NCBI GenBank assembly: GCA_022820485.1
Contig: JAJEFJ010000066.1
Span: forward strand, 1-64,000
DNA length: 64,000 nt
DNA from: Candidatus Latescibacterota bacterium
Lineage (GTDB): Bacteria; Latescibacterota; UBA2968; UBA8231
Reading direction: 5' to 3'
Below, piece after piece: positions 16,940 through 26,406 of the stretch. A model generated the notes under the pieces. That model saw only the letters and a program-made list of their open reading frames with translations. It did no database searches and was not told where the DNA came from. Made by a program: the position numbers and the translations under genes. How positions within the stretch are numbered: the stretch's first letter is position 1; each line of letters opens with the position of its first letter.

Positions 16940-19900
16940 ATGGGCGAACTAACCCTCATCTACGGCCCGGCCCATCCCGACAAAATGTCGCCTGCGTACG
17001 AGCGCTGCTTGGCGAGTCTCGACGCGGGCGACGGCGAGTCCTTTCTCTGGCTCTTTCCAACGCACTTCCAAGCCCAGCTCATGCGGCGGCAACTCATCCG
17101 CGCCAACCGCACCAGTCTGCTCACTGGGCACTTGGCCCTCGACCTAAATAGCTTTACCGACATTCTCTACAGTCTCTGTCCCAGTCAGCGACCGGCCCTG
17201 CCCCTCAGCGCGCAGCGGCTGTTAGTCGAAGACGCCCTCGCCGCCAGCGCGGCCAACGCGCCCTATTACAGCCGCCAACCCGAGCGGCTGAGCCGGGGGC
17301 TGACTCAGTTGTTTCGCCGATTGGAGGAGACCGGCACCCAGCCGAGCGACTTAGGGGGAACAACCCAGCGCAGCGCGGAATTGCAAGTCCTTTATGCAGC
17401 CTACTTGGAACGTCTCGCAGATGGCTGGAGCGGGAGCCGCGAGCGCTTTGCCGCTGTAGATGCCCATCTCGCCCCCTCGACGCTCGCACAGCGTTTCCCC
17501 GACCTCGACCTACTCGTGCTCTGCGGCTTTGTAGAAATGCCCGCGCCTTTTTTCCCTGTGTTGGGCAAGCTGCTAGCCCTCGTTCCAGAATCCATCGCGC
17601 TACTCGACTACGATCCCGAAGGCCCCAGTTTTTTTGCCCGCACTCGACCCCTGTACGAATTCCTCCGCGCCCGCGCCGTCTGCGCCGAGCGCAGCACCGC
17701 CGACCAATACCCAGCCACCGCATTCGCCGGTCGTCTCTTCACCCACAGCCGCGACCGCCTCAACGCGCCCGTAGAGCGAGTCGCTTGCCCGGACCGAGTC
17801 GGCGAAGTCGCGGCCATGGCCCGCCGCATCCGCCAGTTGCATCAAGAGCAAGGGGTCGAGCTAGCCCAGATCCGCATTGGTTTCCGCAGCCTCGACACCT
17901 ATGCCGAACTCGTGGCCGAAGTGCTGCCGCGTCACGGCCTGCCTTTTTACCTCGCGCGCGGACGGCCCCTTGCCACGGCACCCGCCATGAACACCGTCTT
18001 CGCGCTCATCGACGCGGTGCTAGAACGCTATAGCCGCGCCGCGCTCTTTCGCCTACTCAGCTCGCCCTTGGTGCGACTGCGCTATTCATTTTCAGACCAG
18101 ACCCGCACGCTTGCCGCTGAAGACTTCGCTACGTGGACCCGCAACGTTCCACCGTCGACCGGGCGCAGCACTTGGCTCTCAGCTATTGACGACAACTTCG
18201 CCTACTTAGAGCGCGAACTAGGCCGAAAAAGCGAGCCGTTTGCCGAAGACATCGACGATTTCCCCACTCGACGCGAGGACCTACGCGCCGAGTTAGAAGC
18301 CCTCCAGCCCCTGCGAGCCGGCCTAACCACGCTCTTTGACCTGCTCCAGCCCTTGGAAAGCCGACAGGACCTGCCCTCCTTCCGCCAGCATCTACTCCAC
18401 GCCCTCAGCGCGTTGGGTGTAGAGGATGCGCTCACAGCAGAAGACGGCCGGGCACTGGCGCGCTTTTTGGACCTGCTCGACGAATTGTGCGCACCGGCCG
18501 CCGCCCTCCAGCCCCGCACCCTGAGCCAGTTCGCCGACCTGCTGCGCGACGCCATGTCCCAAGCGCACATCCCCGCTGCAACGCGTGCTGGCATTCAAGT
18601 GACCGACCTCGCCGCAGCGGGCAGCGCGCCCTGCGAGTACCTCTTCCTCGGCGGGTTGGTACAGGGCGAATTCCCCCGCTTGCCGCCAGCCGACATTTTC
18701 CTCGAAGAGAGCCAGCGCCGCGCCCTGAACTTGGACGATGACGCCAACACCGAGGCCGAGCGCTTGCTGTTCTACCGCGCCATATGTTCACCGCGCCGTG
18801 GCCTCGGTCTCTTTCATCCCCAACAGTCGGGCAGCGAGACGCTAGCCCCCTCGCCCTTTATCGACGAGTTAGACGGCCTACTCGCCCCGCAACCTGCGAC
18901 GGACGAGTCCAACGGCACACCGGGCACTCTAGCCGAGTTGCACCTCAAATTGGGCCAAGGTCTATGCACGGCGCGTGCATCCGACTCAGCGTGCGACGCC
19001 CTCGCACTCTACAGCCAGGCCGCGCAGCTCAACGGCCACACCACTGCGCTGCGCCACCTCATACGCGGCTTGCACCTCGCCGAGTTGCGCACGGCCCCCA
19101 AGAGTCTCAGCAGCCACGAAGGTGTAATCGACGAGGAACCACTGCTCGCCGCGTTGCGCACCCGTCTCGGTGCGGGCCATTCTTTTTCCGCAACCCAATT
19201 GGAGCTTTACGGCCGCTGTCCCTTCCGGTTTTTTGCCCAAGAGTTGCTCAACCTCCAACCTCTCCGCGACCCGGAAGAAGACGACTCGGCACGCAAGCGC
19301 GGCAACCTCGTCCACCGCACCCTCTATCGTTTCTATGCGACCCATGGCGAAGCAGCCGAACGCGCGGAAAACTTAGCTGAAAACATCGCGGAACTGCGCC
19401 GCCAAGGTCGCCAAGTTGCCGACGAAATGAGGCTTACAGGTTTTTTCTGGGAGCGGGAATTAGAGCGCCTGCTCGGATCCGACGATGGGGAGCGCGAGGG
19501 CGTTTTGCCGCGCTTCCTCCGCCTGCAAGCGGCCGCAGCTAATCCGGCTGTGCCGACCCACTTTGAGTTGAGCTTTGGCAGCTATCCTGGCATGGGGGAA
19601 GGCGACCCGCAATCAACCACCACGCTCTATGCCATCGGCGACCCAGAGACCGGGAGCGAGGTGCGGATCGCCGGTAAGATCGACCGCATCGACCGCACGG
19701 CCGACGGCCGCTTCGTCGTCTTCGACTACAAGACCGGCCGCATGCCCTCGGTAGCCGATATTGACACCGGCCTCAACCTCCAACTCCCACTTTATTTGCT
19801 AGCGGCTGAATCCCTGTTCGAGGAACTTGAGCTGCGACAAGGAGCCGGGGCCGCGTACCTGATGCTCCGCGACTTAGAGGACTGCGGCCGCAGCGGGCTA

Positions 19901-20140
19901 TTCGCCGATGCCACCCATCGCAATACAGCCTATGTCGCCAGCGGCCGCTACGGCATCTACGAGCACGAGGCGTATCGCCAACGTCTCGACGCCGTGCGCG
20001 GCTTTGTCCTCTCGTACACGCGGGCCATGCGCCGTGGAGTATTCCACGTCACCACCCACGACCCAGACAAGATCTGCCCGCATTGTCCTTATCAACAAAG
20101 CTGCCGCCTCGATCCCCAACGCATGAGGGCCTTGTCGTGA
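16940..20140 (+). CDS. addB: AddB-like helicase-nuclease subunit with Fe-S nuclease domain
   Basis: 1,066 residues from the ATG at 16940; the frame is open further upstream, but homologous sequence (MGELTLIYGPAHPDK) begins here. The N-terminal part is a UvrD/Rep-like helicase fold without a convincing Walker A. The C-terminus holds a RecB-type nuclease, KIDRIDR...FDYKTG, with Asp929 and Lys931. It also has the AddB/Cas4-like iron-sulfur cysteines: Cys760 in YGRCPFRFF and Cys1046, 1049 and 1055 in CPHCPYQQSC. With AddA it would process DNA double-strand ends for recombination. Its TGA overlaps the addA start as GTGA. Confidence 0.85.
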   Translation: MGELTLIYGPAHPDKMSPAYERCLASLDAGDGESFLWLFPTHFQAQLMRRQLIRANRTSLLTGHLALDLNSFTDILYSLCPSQRPALPLSAQRLLVEDALAASAANAPYYSRQPERLSRGLTQLFRRLEETGTQPSDLGGTTQRSAELQVLYAAYLERLADGWSGSRERFAAVDAHLAPSTLAQRFPDLDLLVLCGFVEMPAPFFPVLGKLLALVPESIALLDYDPEGPSFFARTRPLYEFLRARAVCAERSTADQYPATAFAGRLFTHSRDRLNAPVERVACPDRVGEVAAMARRIRQLHQEQGVELAQIRIGFRSLDTYAELVAEVLPRHGLPFYLARGRPLATAPAMNTVFALIDAVLERYSRAALFRLLSSPLVRLRYSFSDQTRTLAAEDFATWTRNVPPSTGRSTWLSAIDDNFAYLERELGRKSEPFAEDIDDFPTRREDLRAELEALQPLRAGLTTLFDLLQPLESRQDLPSFRQHLLHALSALGVEDALTAEDGRALARFLDLLDELCAPAAALQPRTLSQFADLLRDAMSQAHIPAATRAGIQVTDLAAAGSAPCEYLFLGGLVQGEFPRLPPADIFLEESQRRALNLDDDANTEAERLLFYRAICSPRRGLGLFHPQQSGSETLAPSPFIDELDGLLAPQPATDESNGTPGTLAELHLKLGQGLCTARASDSACDALALYSQAAQLNGHTTALRHLIRGLHLAELRTAPKSLSSHEGVIDEEPLLAALRTRLGAGHSFSATQLELYGRCPFRFFAQELLNLQPLRDPEEDDSARKRGNLVHRTLYRFYATHGEAAERAENLAENIAELRRQGRQVADEMRLTGFFWERELERLLGSDDGEREGVLPRFLRLQAAAANPAVPTHFELSFGSYPGMGEGDPQSTTTLYAIGDPETGSEVRIAGKIDRIDRTADGRFVVFDYKTGRMPSVADIDTGLNLQLPLYLLAAESLFEELELRQGAGAAYLMLRDLEDCGRSGLFADATHRNTAYVASGRYGIYEHEAYRQRLDAVRGFVLSYTRAMRRGVFHVTTHDPDKICPHCPYQQSCRLDPQRMRALS

Positions 20141-23100
20141 AGCGCGCCATCTCCCTGACTCCCATCCAGCGCATGGCCCTCGACAGCCAGCGCAATATCG
20201 CGGTCACCGCCAGCGCTGGTGCTGGCAAGACCGCAACGCTAGTCGAGCGCTACATCGAGTTGTTGCGCCAGCATCCCGAAATCGGCGTGCGCCAAGTGCT
20301 GGCCATCACGTTTACCCAAAAGGCCGCGGCGGAAATGCGCGAGCGCATCGCCCGGCGGCTGGCAGACGCCCTCGACGACTCGACTGAGCTCGCCGAAGTC
20401 CAAGAACTGTCCGAACCAGAGCGGCAGCGCCTGCGGCAAATCCGCGCAGACCTGCCCGCAGCGCGCATTTCCACCATCCACGCCTTCTGCGCGGCCCTGC
20501 TGCGCGAGTATCCCATTGAAGCAGACGTGGACCCGGCCTTCGCGGTCTTAGAGGGAGTAGATGCCGCGCAGCTTCGGCACCAGGCCGTGCGCCAAACCCT
20601 AGAGTTCCTAGCCAGAGCGCACGACTCCGACCCGGACAAAGAAGCCTTGCGACGAACCCTATCCGAATGGCCGCGCCGCTATCTCGAACAAGTCTTGGAA
20701 TACCTGCTTGAAAAAAAACATCTCGCCCGTACGTGGTGCCGCCGCTACGCCGAGCAGTCGCCGGACCAAATCCTCAGCGGCTGGCGCGGGATGCAGCAAG
20801 CGGCCAGTGCCCCTGCATGTCGCGCCCTGCTCAATGACACCCACTTCACCGCGATGCTCGCAGAACTTGCCGCGCTCTCGCCCCTAACCGACGAGAGCGA
20901 CTCAGCCGTCAAGCGTCTCGACCCGCTGCGCGATGCCATGCGTAGGTTGAGCCAAACGCCCCCGCTCGACGAGGCCCTAGCAATCCTCCCGCGCCTAGCC
21001 GAAGGGCTTTTGACCAACGGCAAACCCCTGAGCGTCAGTCGCTTCGGCAGTAAATCCAACTGGGACGAGGTGGCTCTCGCCCGCGTCCGCGAACTCGTAC
21101 CCGCCGTGGGACGCTGCTTAGTCCCACACGCCGACCTTCTTAGCCTCGAACTCAGTGCGGCCGACGAGCGCGCTGCGGCCATACTGCCCGCCTTGTCGCG
21201 CGTCTTCTTCAGGGTCGATGCGCGCTACGAGAGCAGCAAAGGCAACGGCAGTATGCTAGACATGGACGACCTGCTAGAGAAAAGCCACCTGCTCATCGAC
21301 GCCGACGCGGATATCCGCCACCGCTTGGCCCAACACTATCGCTTTGCGCTAATCGACGAATTCCAAGACACCGATCCTTTGCAGTGGAAAATCATCCGCG
21401 CGCTGGCGTCGCCGGATGGGCAAATGGCTGGCGACAAACTCTTCATCGTCGGCGATCCCAAGCAGTCGATCTACTCGTTCCGCGCAGCCGACGTCACCGT
21501 CTTCGCCCGCGTCCGCGACGCCATTGCGGAAGCCAATGCCGCACACAAACGCGAGTCCCAGCCCTTTTGCGACGCCGGCGAGCTCCTCGACGCCTCCCCC
21601 GCCCAGCGGCTCGGCTCCCTCGTCATGGGCGAAAATTTCCGCACCCTCGCCCAGCCGGTTGCCTTTGTCAACGCGCTCTTTCCCAAATTCATGCAAGCGG
21701 TCCCGGACGAGCCTTTTCAAGTCGGCTACGACCCGCTCATCGGGTGCCGCTCGGCCGATGTAAGCGAAGGTTCGGTCGAGCTTTTGCTCTTGCCGCCCGA
21801 CGACAGCCGCGACGCGACGGAAACCGCGCGGTGCGAAGCCGAATTGGTCGCCCGCCGCCTGAGTCACCTTTTAGAGGGCAACGACCTGCAAGTCGCCGAC
21901 CAAGACGGCTTGCGCCCACCCGTCCCCGGCGACATTGCCTTGCTCCTGCGCCGCCGCCGCAATCTCTCCGCGTACGAAGACGCGCTGCGGGCCTGCGGCA
22001 TCCCCTTCCAAGTGGCCGGCGGCCGAGGCTTTTACCAGCGCCAAGAAATCTACGATCTAGCCGATATCCTCCGCGTCCTGTGCAACTCCGGCGACGGCAT
22101 CGCCCTGATGGGTGCGTTGCGCTCGCCGTATTTCGGCCTTTCGGATAACGCCCTGTATGAACTGACCGCGCCCGACGGCGGATGGCTCGCGAAGCACCTC
22201 GGCGACGCTAGTCAGAGGCAGCAGCTCGCCGCCGCGGATCAAGAAGCCGCCGAGGATGCCGTCGCCCGACTCCAGCGCTGGGAAGAGCTGCGCGACCGCG
22301 TCCCCCTCGTCGAGCTGCTGCACACCATCCTCGAAGAGACCGGGGCTTGGGGTTTTCTCTGCTATGGCGAGCGCGGGGATCAGGCCGTGGCCAACGTGCA
22401 CAAGCTCCTCGACCTCGCTCGCGAATTCCGCGGCCCTCTCGCCGATTTCGTGGTGCGCCTCGACTTGTTGACCAATGAAGAAGAACAAGAAGGCGAAGCC
22501 GTCCTCGACGCAGACGCCTTGCACATCCTAACCGTCCATGCGGCCAAGGGCTTGGAGTTTCCCATCGTGGTCGTGCCCGACTTGGCCGCGCGATTCAACT
22601 TTCAAAACAGCGCGCCGGCGCTCATCGACGCGGAAAAAGGCATCGGCTTGCGCGCGCTCGATCCCGAGCAGGATTACAAAAGGACCTCCTCCTTTGTCCG
22701 CACCCTCATCAATCGCAACTCAAGCCGCCGCCAGCGCGCCGAAGAAAAGCGCCTGTTGTACGTGGCTTGCACCCGCGCCCGAGACCACTTGCTGCTCGGC
22801 GGCGCGCTGACCGACAAACACTTTGCTACCGACCTCGACGCGGCTATGGACTGTCTCGGTTGGATTTGCGGAAGCCTAGCACTGACAGAGGACGACCTCG
22901 CCCGAGGTTCCAAGGAGGTTGCAGGCGTACCATCCCCTCTGCCCATCTACACCGATGCCAGTGAGTTCCCGGTCTCTGCGACCACTGACCCCCGGGCCGA
23001 GCCAGCCTTTCACGACCTCGCCGCCGCACCTACGCAACCAGCAGAACCGGCATTGGCTCTGCTTTCGCCACTCGGCGATTCCCAAGACCGGCCCGAATTT

Positions 23101-23784
23101 GCAGCCAGCGAATTGGTTCTCTTTGCCGCAGATCCGGCCGCGCACCATCGCCAGTATGTCCTGGGCCTGCCGCCGTGGCCCCTCGGCCAAGTAGATGCGT
23201 CCCGCCGCCGTGCCATGCTCTTTGGCCAGTTAGCCCACGCCGGTATAGAGGCCCTGAGCAACAGTCCAGACGCCGACCCCGCAGCCCTCGCTGCCGATCT
23301 CGTCGCCGCCGCCACCTTGCCTGTAGCATCCTATCGCGACCCGTTCGAACGCGAGTTGGCCGCCCTGTTGCGCTGCTGTCGCCAATCGCCTATAGCCGAA
23401 CACTGGCTCGCCCATGCGGAGGCTCGTACCGAAGTGCGCTTCACGCTCTCGCTGGAGCGCGGATTAGTACATGGAGTGGTTGATTATATAGGGTGCGGGG
23501 CCGACGGGCTGTGGGAATTAGTCGATTACAAGACCGGCCACCGCGCACGTCCAGACGAGGCAGTACAACACTACCGCCTCCAGTTGGAAATCTACGCCCT
23601 CTGCGTACAGGCCCTCCACCCGGATCAAAGCGAATACCGCGCGACGCTGTACTTCACCGACTTAGGCGAAGCGCGTCTCGTGCGTTTCACACCAACCGAT
23701 CTAGCCGCGGCCCGCACCCGCCTCGACGACCTCGTCGCCCAACTCATTGCGGCCAAAAATTCCATGCCCACCGGGAGGCCATAA
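20137..23784 (+). CDS. addA: AddA-like UvrD-family helicase-nuclease
   Basis: 1,215 residues from the GTG at 20137, which overlaps the addB stop; the longer upstream frame lies inside addB. The Walker A loop ASAGAGKTATLVERY has Lys31. Walker B is ALIDEFQDTDPLQW with Asp407-Glu408, and other superfamily 1A motifs include IVGDPKQSIYSFRAAD, LTVHAAKGLEFPIVVVP and LLYVACTRARDHLLL. A C-terminal RecB-type nuclease domain ends with ELVDYKTGH, Asp1130 and Lys1132. Together with AddB it forms a RecBCD-like motor nuclease that repairs double-strand breaks and degrades foreign linear DNA. The stop overlaps the next start by one base (TAATG). Confidence 0.92.
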   Translation: MKRAISLTPIQRMALDSQRNIAVTASAGAGKTATLVERYIELLRQHPEIGVRQVLAITFTQKAAAEMRERIARRLADALDDSTELAEVQELSEPERQRLRQIRADLPAARISTIHAFCAALLREYPIEADVDPAFAVLEGVDAAQLRHQAVRQTLEFLARAHDSDPDKEALRRTLSEWPRRYLEQVLEYLLEKKHLARTWCRRYAEQSPDQILSGWRGMQQAASAPACRALLNDTHFTAMLAELAALSPLTDESDSAVKRLDPLRDAMRRLSQTPPLDEALAILPRLAEGLLTNGKPLSVSRFGSKSNWDEVALARVRELVPAVGRCLVPHADLLSLELSAADERAAAILPALSRVFFRVDARYESSKGNGSMLDMDDLLEKSHLLIDADADIRHRLAQHYRFALIDEFQDTDPLQWKIIRALASPDGQMAGDKLFIVGDPKQSIYSFRAADVTVFARVRDAIAEANAAHKRESQPFCDAGELLDASPAQRLGSLVMGENFRTLAQPVAFVNALFPKFMQAVPDEPFQVGYDPLIGCRSADVSEGSVELLLLPPDDSRDATETARCEAELVARRLSHLLEGNDLQVADQDGLRPPVPGDIALLLRRRRNLSAYEDALRACGIPFQVAGGRGFYQRQEIYDLADILRVLCNSGDGIALMGALRSPYFGLSDNALYELTAPDGGWLAKHLGDASQRQQLAAADQEAAEDAVARLQRWEELRDRVPLVELLHTILEETGAWGFLCYGERGDQAVANVHKLLDLAREFRGPLADFVVRLDLLTNEEEQEGEAVLDADALHILTVHAAKGLEFPIVVVPDLAARFNFQNSAPALIDAEKGIGLRALDPEQDYKRTSSFVRTLINRNSSRRQRAEEKRLLYVACTRARDHLLLGGALTDKHFATDLDAAMDCLGWICGSLALTEDDLARGSKEVAGVPSPLPIYTDASEFPVSATTDPRAEPAFHDLAAAPTQPAEPALALLSPLGDSQDRPEFAASELVLFAADPAAHHRQYVLGLPPWPLGQVDASRRRAMLFGQLAHAGIEALSNSPDADPAALAADLVAAATLPVASYRDPFERELAALLRCCRQSPIAEHWLAHAEARTEVRFTLSLERGLVHGVVDYIGCGADGLWELVDYKTGHRARPDEAVQHYRLQLEIYALCVQALHPDQSEYRATLYFTDLGEARLVRFTPTDLAAARTRLDDLVAQLIAAKNSMPTGRP

Positions 23785-26000
23785 TGTTGTACTCGCTCCT
23801 CTCTCTAGTCGTATCCCTAGCCGCCTGTACAGCTCCCGAACAAGCTCGGCCGTCCGCGGCGGATACCCAGCGCATGGCCGAGCGTTTGCAACAAATCGCC
23901 CACAACCAAAATCCGGTTTCCAACATCTATCTGAACGACTTGCGAGTGGAGCACTTCAGCAGCCGACAAGACCTCTTATCGCCTTTGGCCCGCATGAGGG
24001 CGCGGATTTTATTGGCCCGGGAGCGCCTGCGAGCCGGCCAGACGCAGGCTTCCATTGACGAATTCCAGCAGTTGCGGCCCGAGCTTGAAAAGCGCCAAGT
24101 CCGCATGGAGCCGAGCCTAGACATGCTCTTGGGTCTCGCCTATTTGCGCTTGGGCGAGCAGGTCAATTGTCTGGAGGGTCATACTACGGCCTCGTGTCTT
24201 TTCCCCATTGGTCCCGACGGCGTTCACGCCGACCCACGCGGATCGCGGACGGCCCTAGACTACTTGGCCACGGTGCTGGAGCAAAACCCCGACGATTTGA
24301 CTGCTCGCTGGCTTCTCAACATCGCCTATATGACCTTAGGAGAATACCCCGACCAAGTCCCACCCCAGTGGCTCATTGAACCCTCGCTTTTCGCCTCCGA
24401 GTACGACATCGGCCACTTCCCCGACATCGCGCCCTTTCTGCAGCTCGACTTGGTATCCTTAGCTGGCGGCAGCATCATGGACGACTTTGACAACGACGGC
24501 TTCCTCGACCTGATGATTTCGTCTTGGGACCTAGATGAGCAACTGCGCTATTTTCGCAACCAAGGCGACGGCACGTTCAGCGAGCGTACACAAGAAGCTG
24601 GTCTCACCGGCATAACCGGCGGCCTGCAACTGGTCCACGCCGACTTCGACAACGACAGCTATCTCGATTTTCTCGCGGTGCGCGGGGCTTGGCAGGGGAT
24701 CGACGGCCAGCATCCCAATTCGCTAGTGCGCAACCAAGGCGACGGCACCTTTGCCGATGTGACCGAAGCAGCCGGCTTGCTCAGCTTTCATCCCACCCAA
24801 ACGGCGGCCTGGGCTGACGTCGATAGCGACGGCCGGCTGGACCTATTCGTCGGCAATGAGACCTTTCCCGGCCTCAACGATGTCCACCCCGGTGAACTCT
24901 TCCACAACCAAGGCGACGGCACTTTCGTCGAAAAGGCCGCCGCGCTCGGTTTGGCCGTTGAGGGCTTTGTCAAGGGCGCAACTTGGGGGGACTTTGACAA
25001 CGATGGGCAGATCGACTTATACGTCTCGCGGCTGATGGGCGACAATTTCCTCTTCCGCAACCAAGGTGCGGGCCGGCCCTTGGCGGATGTGGCTGGCCGG
25101 GCCGGGGTCAAGCGACCGCACGAGAGTTTTCCCACTTGGTTTTGGGACTTCGACAACGACGGCTGGCTCGACTTGTTCGCCTCGGGTTATCACTACAACC
25201 CCGATCTCAACGCCGGGGATGTCGCCGCCGACTATCTGGGCGTGCCCACCGACGCCGAACGGGCGCGGCTTTTCCGCAACCGCGGCAATGGGACTTTTGC
25301 CGATGTCAGCCAAATCCACCACCTCCACAAAGTGCTCTATACGATGGGGTGCAATTACGTCGATCTAGACAACGATGGCTGGCTCGATTTGTATGTTGGT
25401 ACAGGCGCACCTTCCCTGCGCTCGGTGATGCCCAACCGCATGTTTCGCAATGCGGGCGGGCAGGTCTTTCAGGACATCACCGCCTCGGGCGGCTTCGGCC
25501 ATTTGCAGAAAGGGCACGGGGTAGCGGTCGGCGATTTGGACAACGACGGCGATCAAGATATATACGCGGTCATCGGCGGGGCCTATACCGGGGATACCTT
25601 CCAGAATGTCCTCTTCGAAAATCCCGGGCACGGCAACCGCTGGATCACCTTATTGCTGGAGGGTACCCGAGCCAACCGCAGTGCCATTGGAGCCCGCGTC
25701 GAGCTCCAAGTGGAAACGGCCGCGGGCACTCGGTCCATCCACCGGATGGTGAGCAGCGGTGCCAGCTTCGGCGCTTCGAGCCTGCAACAGGAAATCGGGC
25801 TAGGCCAGGCCACGGCCATCCGGGAAATTGCGGTGCTCTGGCCGGGCGAGGACGCGGTTCAGCGCTTTGCGGATGTTCCGCTGGACCAAGCTTATCGGGT
25901 GCGGCAAGGCGAAGCGGCCTTAATTCCACTAGTGCGGAAGTCCGTGTCTTTGGCACCCGAGCGGGATGCCCAAGGCCACCACAGCCCTGCACACAATTAG
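23784..26000 (+). CDS. FG-GAP/VCBS repeat lipoprotein with ASPIC/UnbV domain
   Basis: 738 residues from the ATG at 23784, preceded by GGGAGG. A lipoprotein signal (MLYSLLSLVVSLAAC) is followed by a helical TPR-like region (residues 30-200). About seven FG-GAP/VCBS calcium-binding blades follow, each with a loop such as DFDNDGFLDL, DVDSDGRLDL or DLDNDGWLDL, probably forming a beta-propeller. Residues ~640-715 are the ASPIC/UnbV domain (NRWITLLLEG, IGARVELQVE, GASFGASSLQQEIGLG). The product should be anchored facing the periplasm or outside. Its one-base overlap with addA is odd because the functions seem unrelated. The stop codon lies in the palindromic repeat at 25995-26105. Confidence 0.85.
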   Translation: MLYSLLSLVVSLAACTAPEQARPSAADTQRMAERLQQIAHNQNPVSNIYLNDLRVEHFSSRQDLLSPLARMRARILLARERLRAGQTQASIDEFQQLRPELEKRQVRMEPSLDMLLGLAYLRLGEQVNCLEGHTTASCLFPIGPDGVHADPRGSRTALDYLATVLEQNPDDLTARWLLNIAYMTLGEYPDQVPPQWLIEPSLFASEYDIGHFPDIAPFLQLDLVSLAGGSIMDDFDNDGFLDLMISSWDLDEQLRYFRNQGDGTFSERTQEAGLTGITGGLQLVHADFDNDSYLDFLAVRGAWQGIDGQHPNSLVRNQGDGTFADVTEAAGLLSFHPTQTAAWADVDSDGRLDLFVGNETFPGLNDVHPGELFHNQGDGTFVEKAAALGLAVEGFVKGATWGDFDNDGQIDLYVSRLMGDNFLFRNQGAGRPLADVAGRAGVKRPHESFPTWFWDFDNDGWLDLFASGYHYNPDLNAGDVAADYLGVPTDAERARLFRNRGNGTFADVSQIHHLHKVLYTMGCNYVDLDNDGWLDLYVGTGAPSLRSVMPNRMFRNAGGQVFQDITASGGFGHLQKGHGVAVGDLDNDGDQDIYAVIGGAYTGDTFQNVLFENPGHGNRWITLLLEGTRANRSAIGARVELQVETAAGTRSIHRMVSSGASFGASSLQQEIGLGQATAIREIAVLWPGEDAVQRFADVPLDQAYRVRQGEAALIPLVRKSVSLAPERDAQGHHSPAHN

Positions 26001-26105
26001 GAATTACGAATTAGGAATTACGAATTAGCCCAACTGCCCCGCCGATTCGGACGCCTTGGCAAGCTCTAATTCCTAATTCGTAATTTTTAATTCCTAATTC
26101 CTAAT
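25995..26105. repeat. AT-rich palindromic element, copy 1
   Basis: Arms built from GGAATTACGAATTA units (left) and CTAATTCCTAATTCGTAATT units (right) flank a GC-rich core near 26030-26066. The reverse complement of the core matches the core of copy 2 at 33335-33424, so the two copies lie in opposite orientations. The arms could fold into a long hairpin. The repeat supplies the AAT-TAG ends of both the UnbV-like gene and the small minus-strand gene. I see no transposase nearby, so a MITE-like or REP-like element is the best description. Confidence 0.7.
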
Positions 26106-26306
26106 CGCCGCAGCGCGCGCCAAAACCGCCATCACCTCCTCGCGCAGGGCCTCTGGCAGGTCCGCGAAGTCGATCTGCCTAGCTCCGCTCGGCAACTCGG
26201 TCCGGCTCTTGTTCCACCCCTCTTCCGCACGGCACCACCGGATTACCAAACCATTGCCCAAGCGGATGAAATACGCCCCATCGTCTGTATAAAGTGTCGC
26301 TTGCAT
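26094..26306 (-). CDS. small hypothetical protein
   Basis: 70 residues with a good ribosome binding site (GAGGAA) before the ATG at 26306. The N-terminal half looks like a small beta sheet (TLYTDDGAYFIRLGNGLVIR), and the C-terminal half is an acidic helix (FADLPEALREEVMAVLARAA). I recognise no family. The last two residues and the stop (AGG-AAT-TAG) come from the palindromic element, so the original 3' end may have been replaced. It lies alone between two plus-strand operons. Confidence 0.5.
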   Translation of the reverse strand: MQATLYTDDGAYFIRLGNGLVIRWCRAEEGWNKSRTELPSGARQIDFADLPEALREEVMAVLARAAAIRN

Positions 26307-26406
26307 AGAGTTCCTCTCGCTGAATCGCGTCGTTTGCGCTCCCCGTCCGACCGCGTACTTTCTTTAAGCATTCCCAACGTAGAAGACAAATCGCGTAGGA
26401 CATCCA

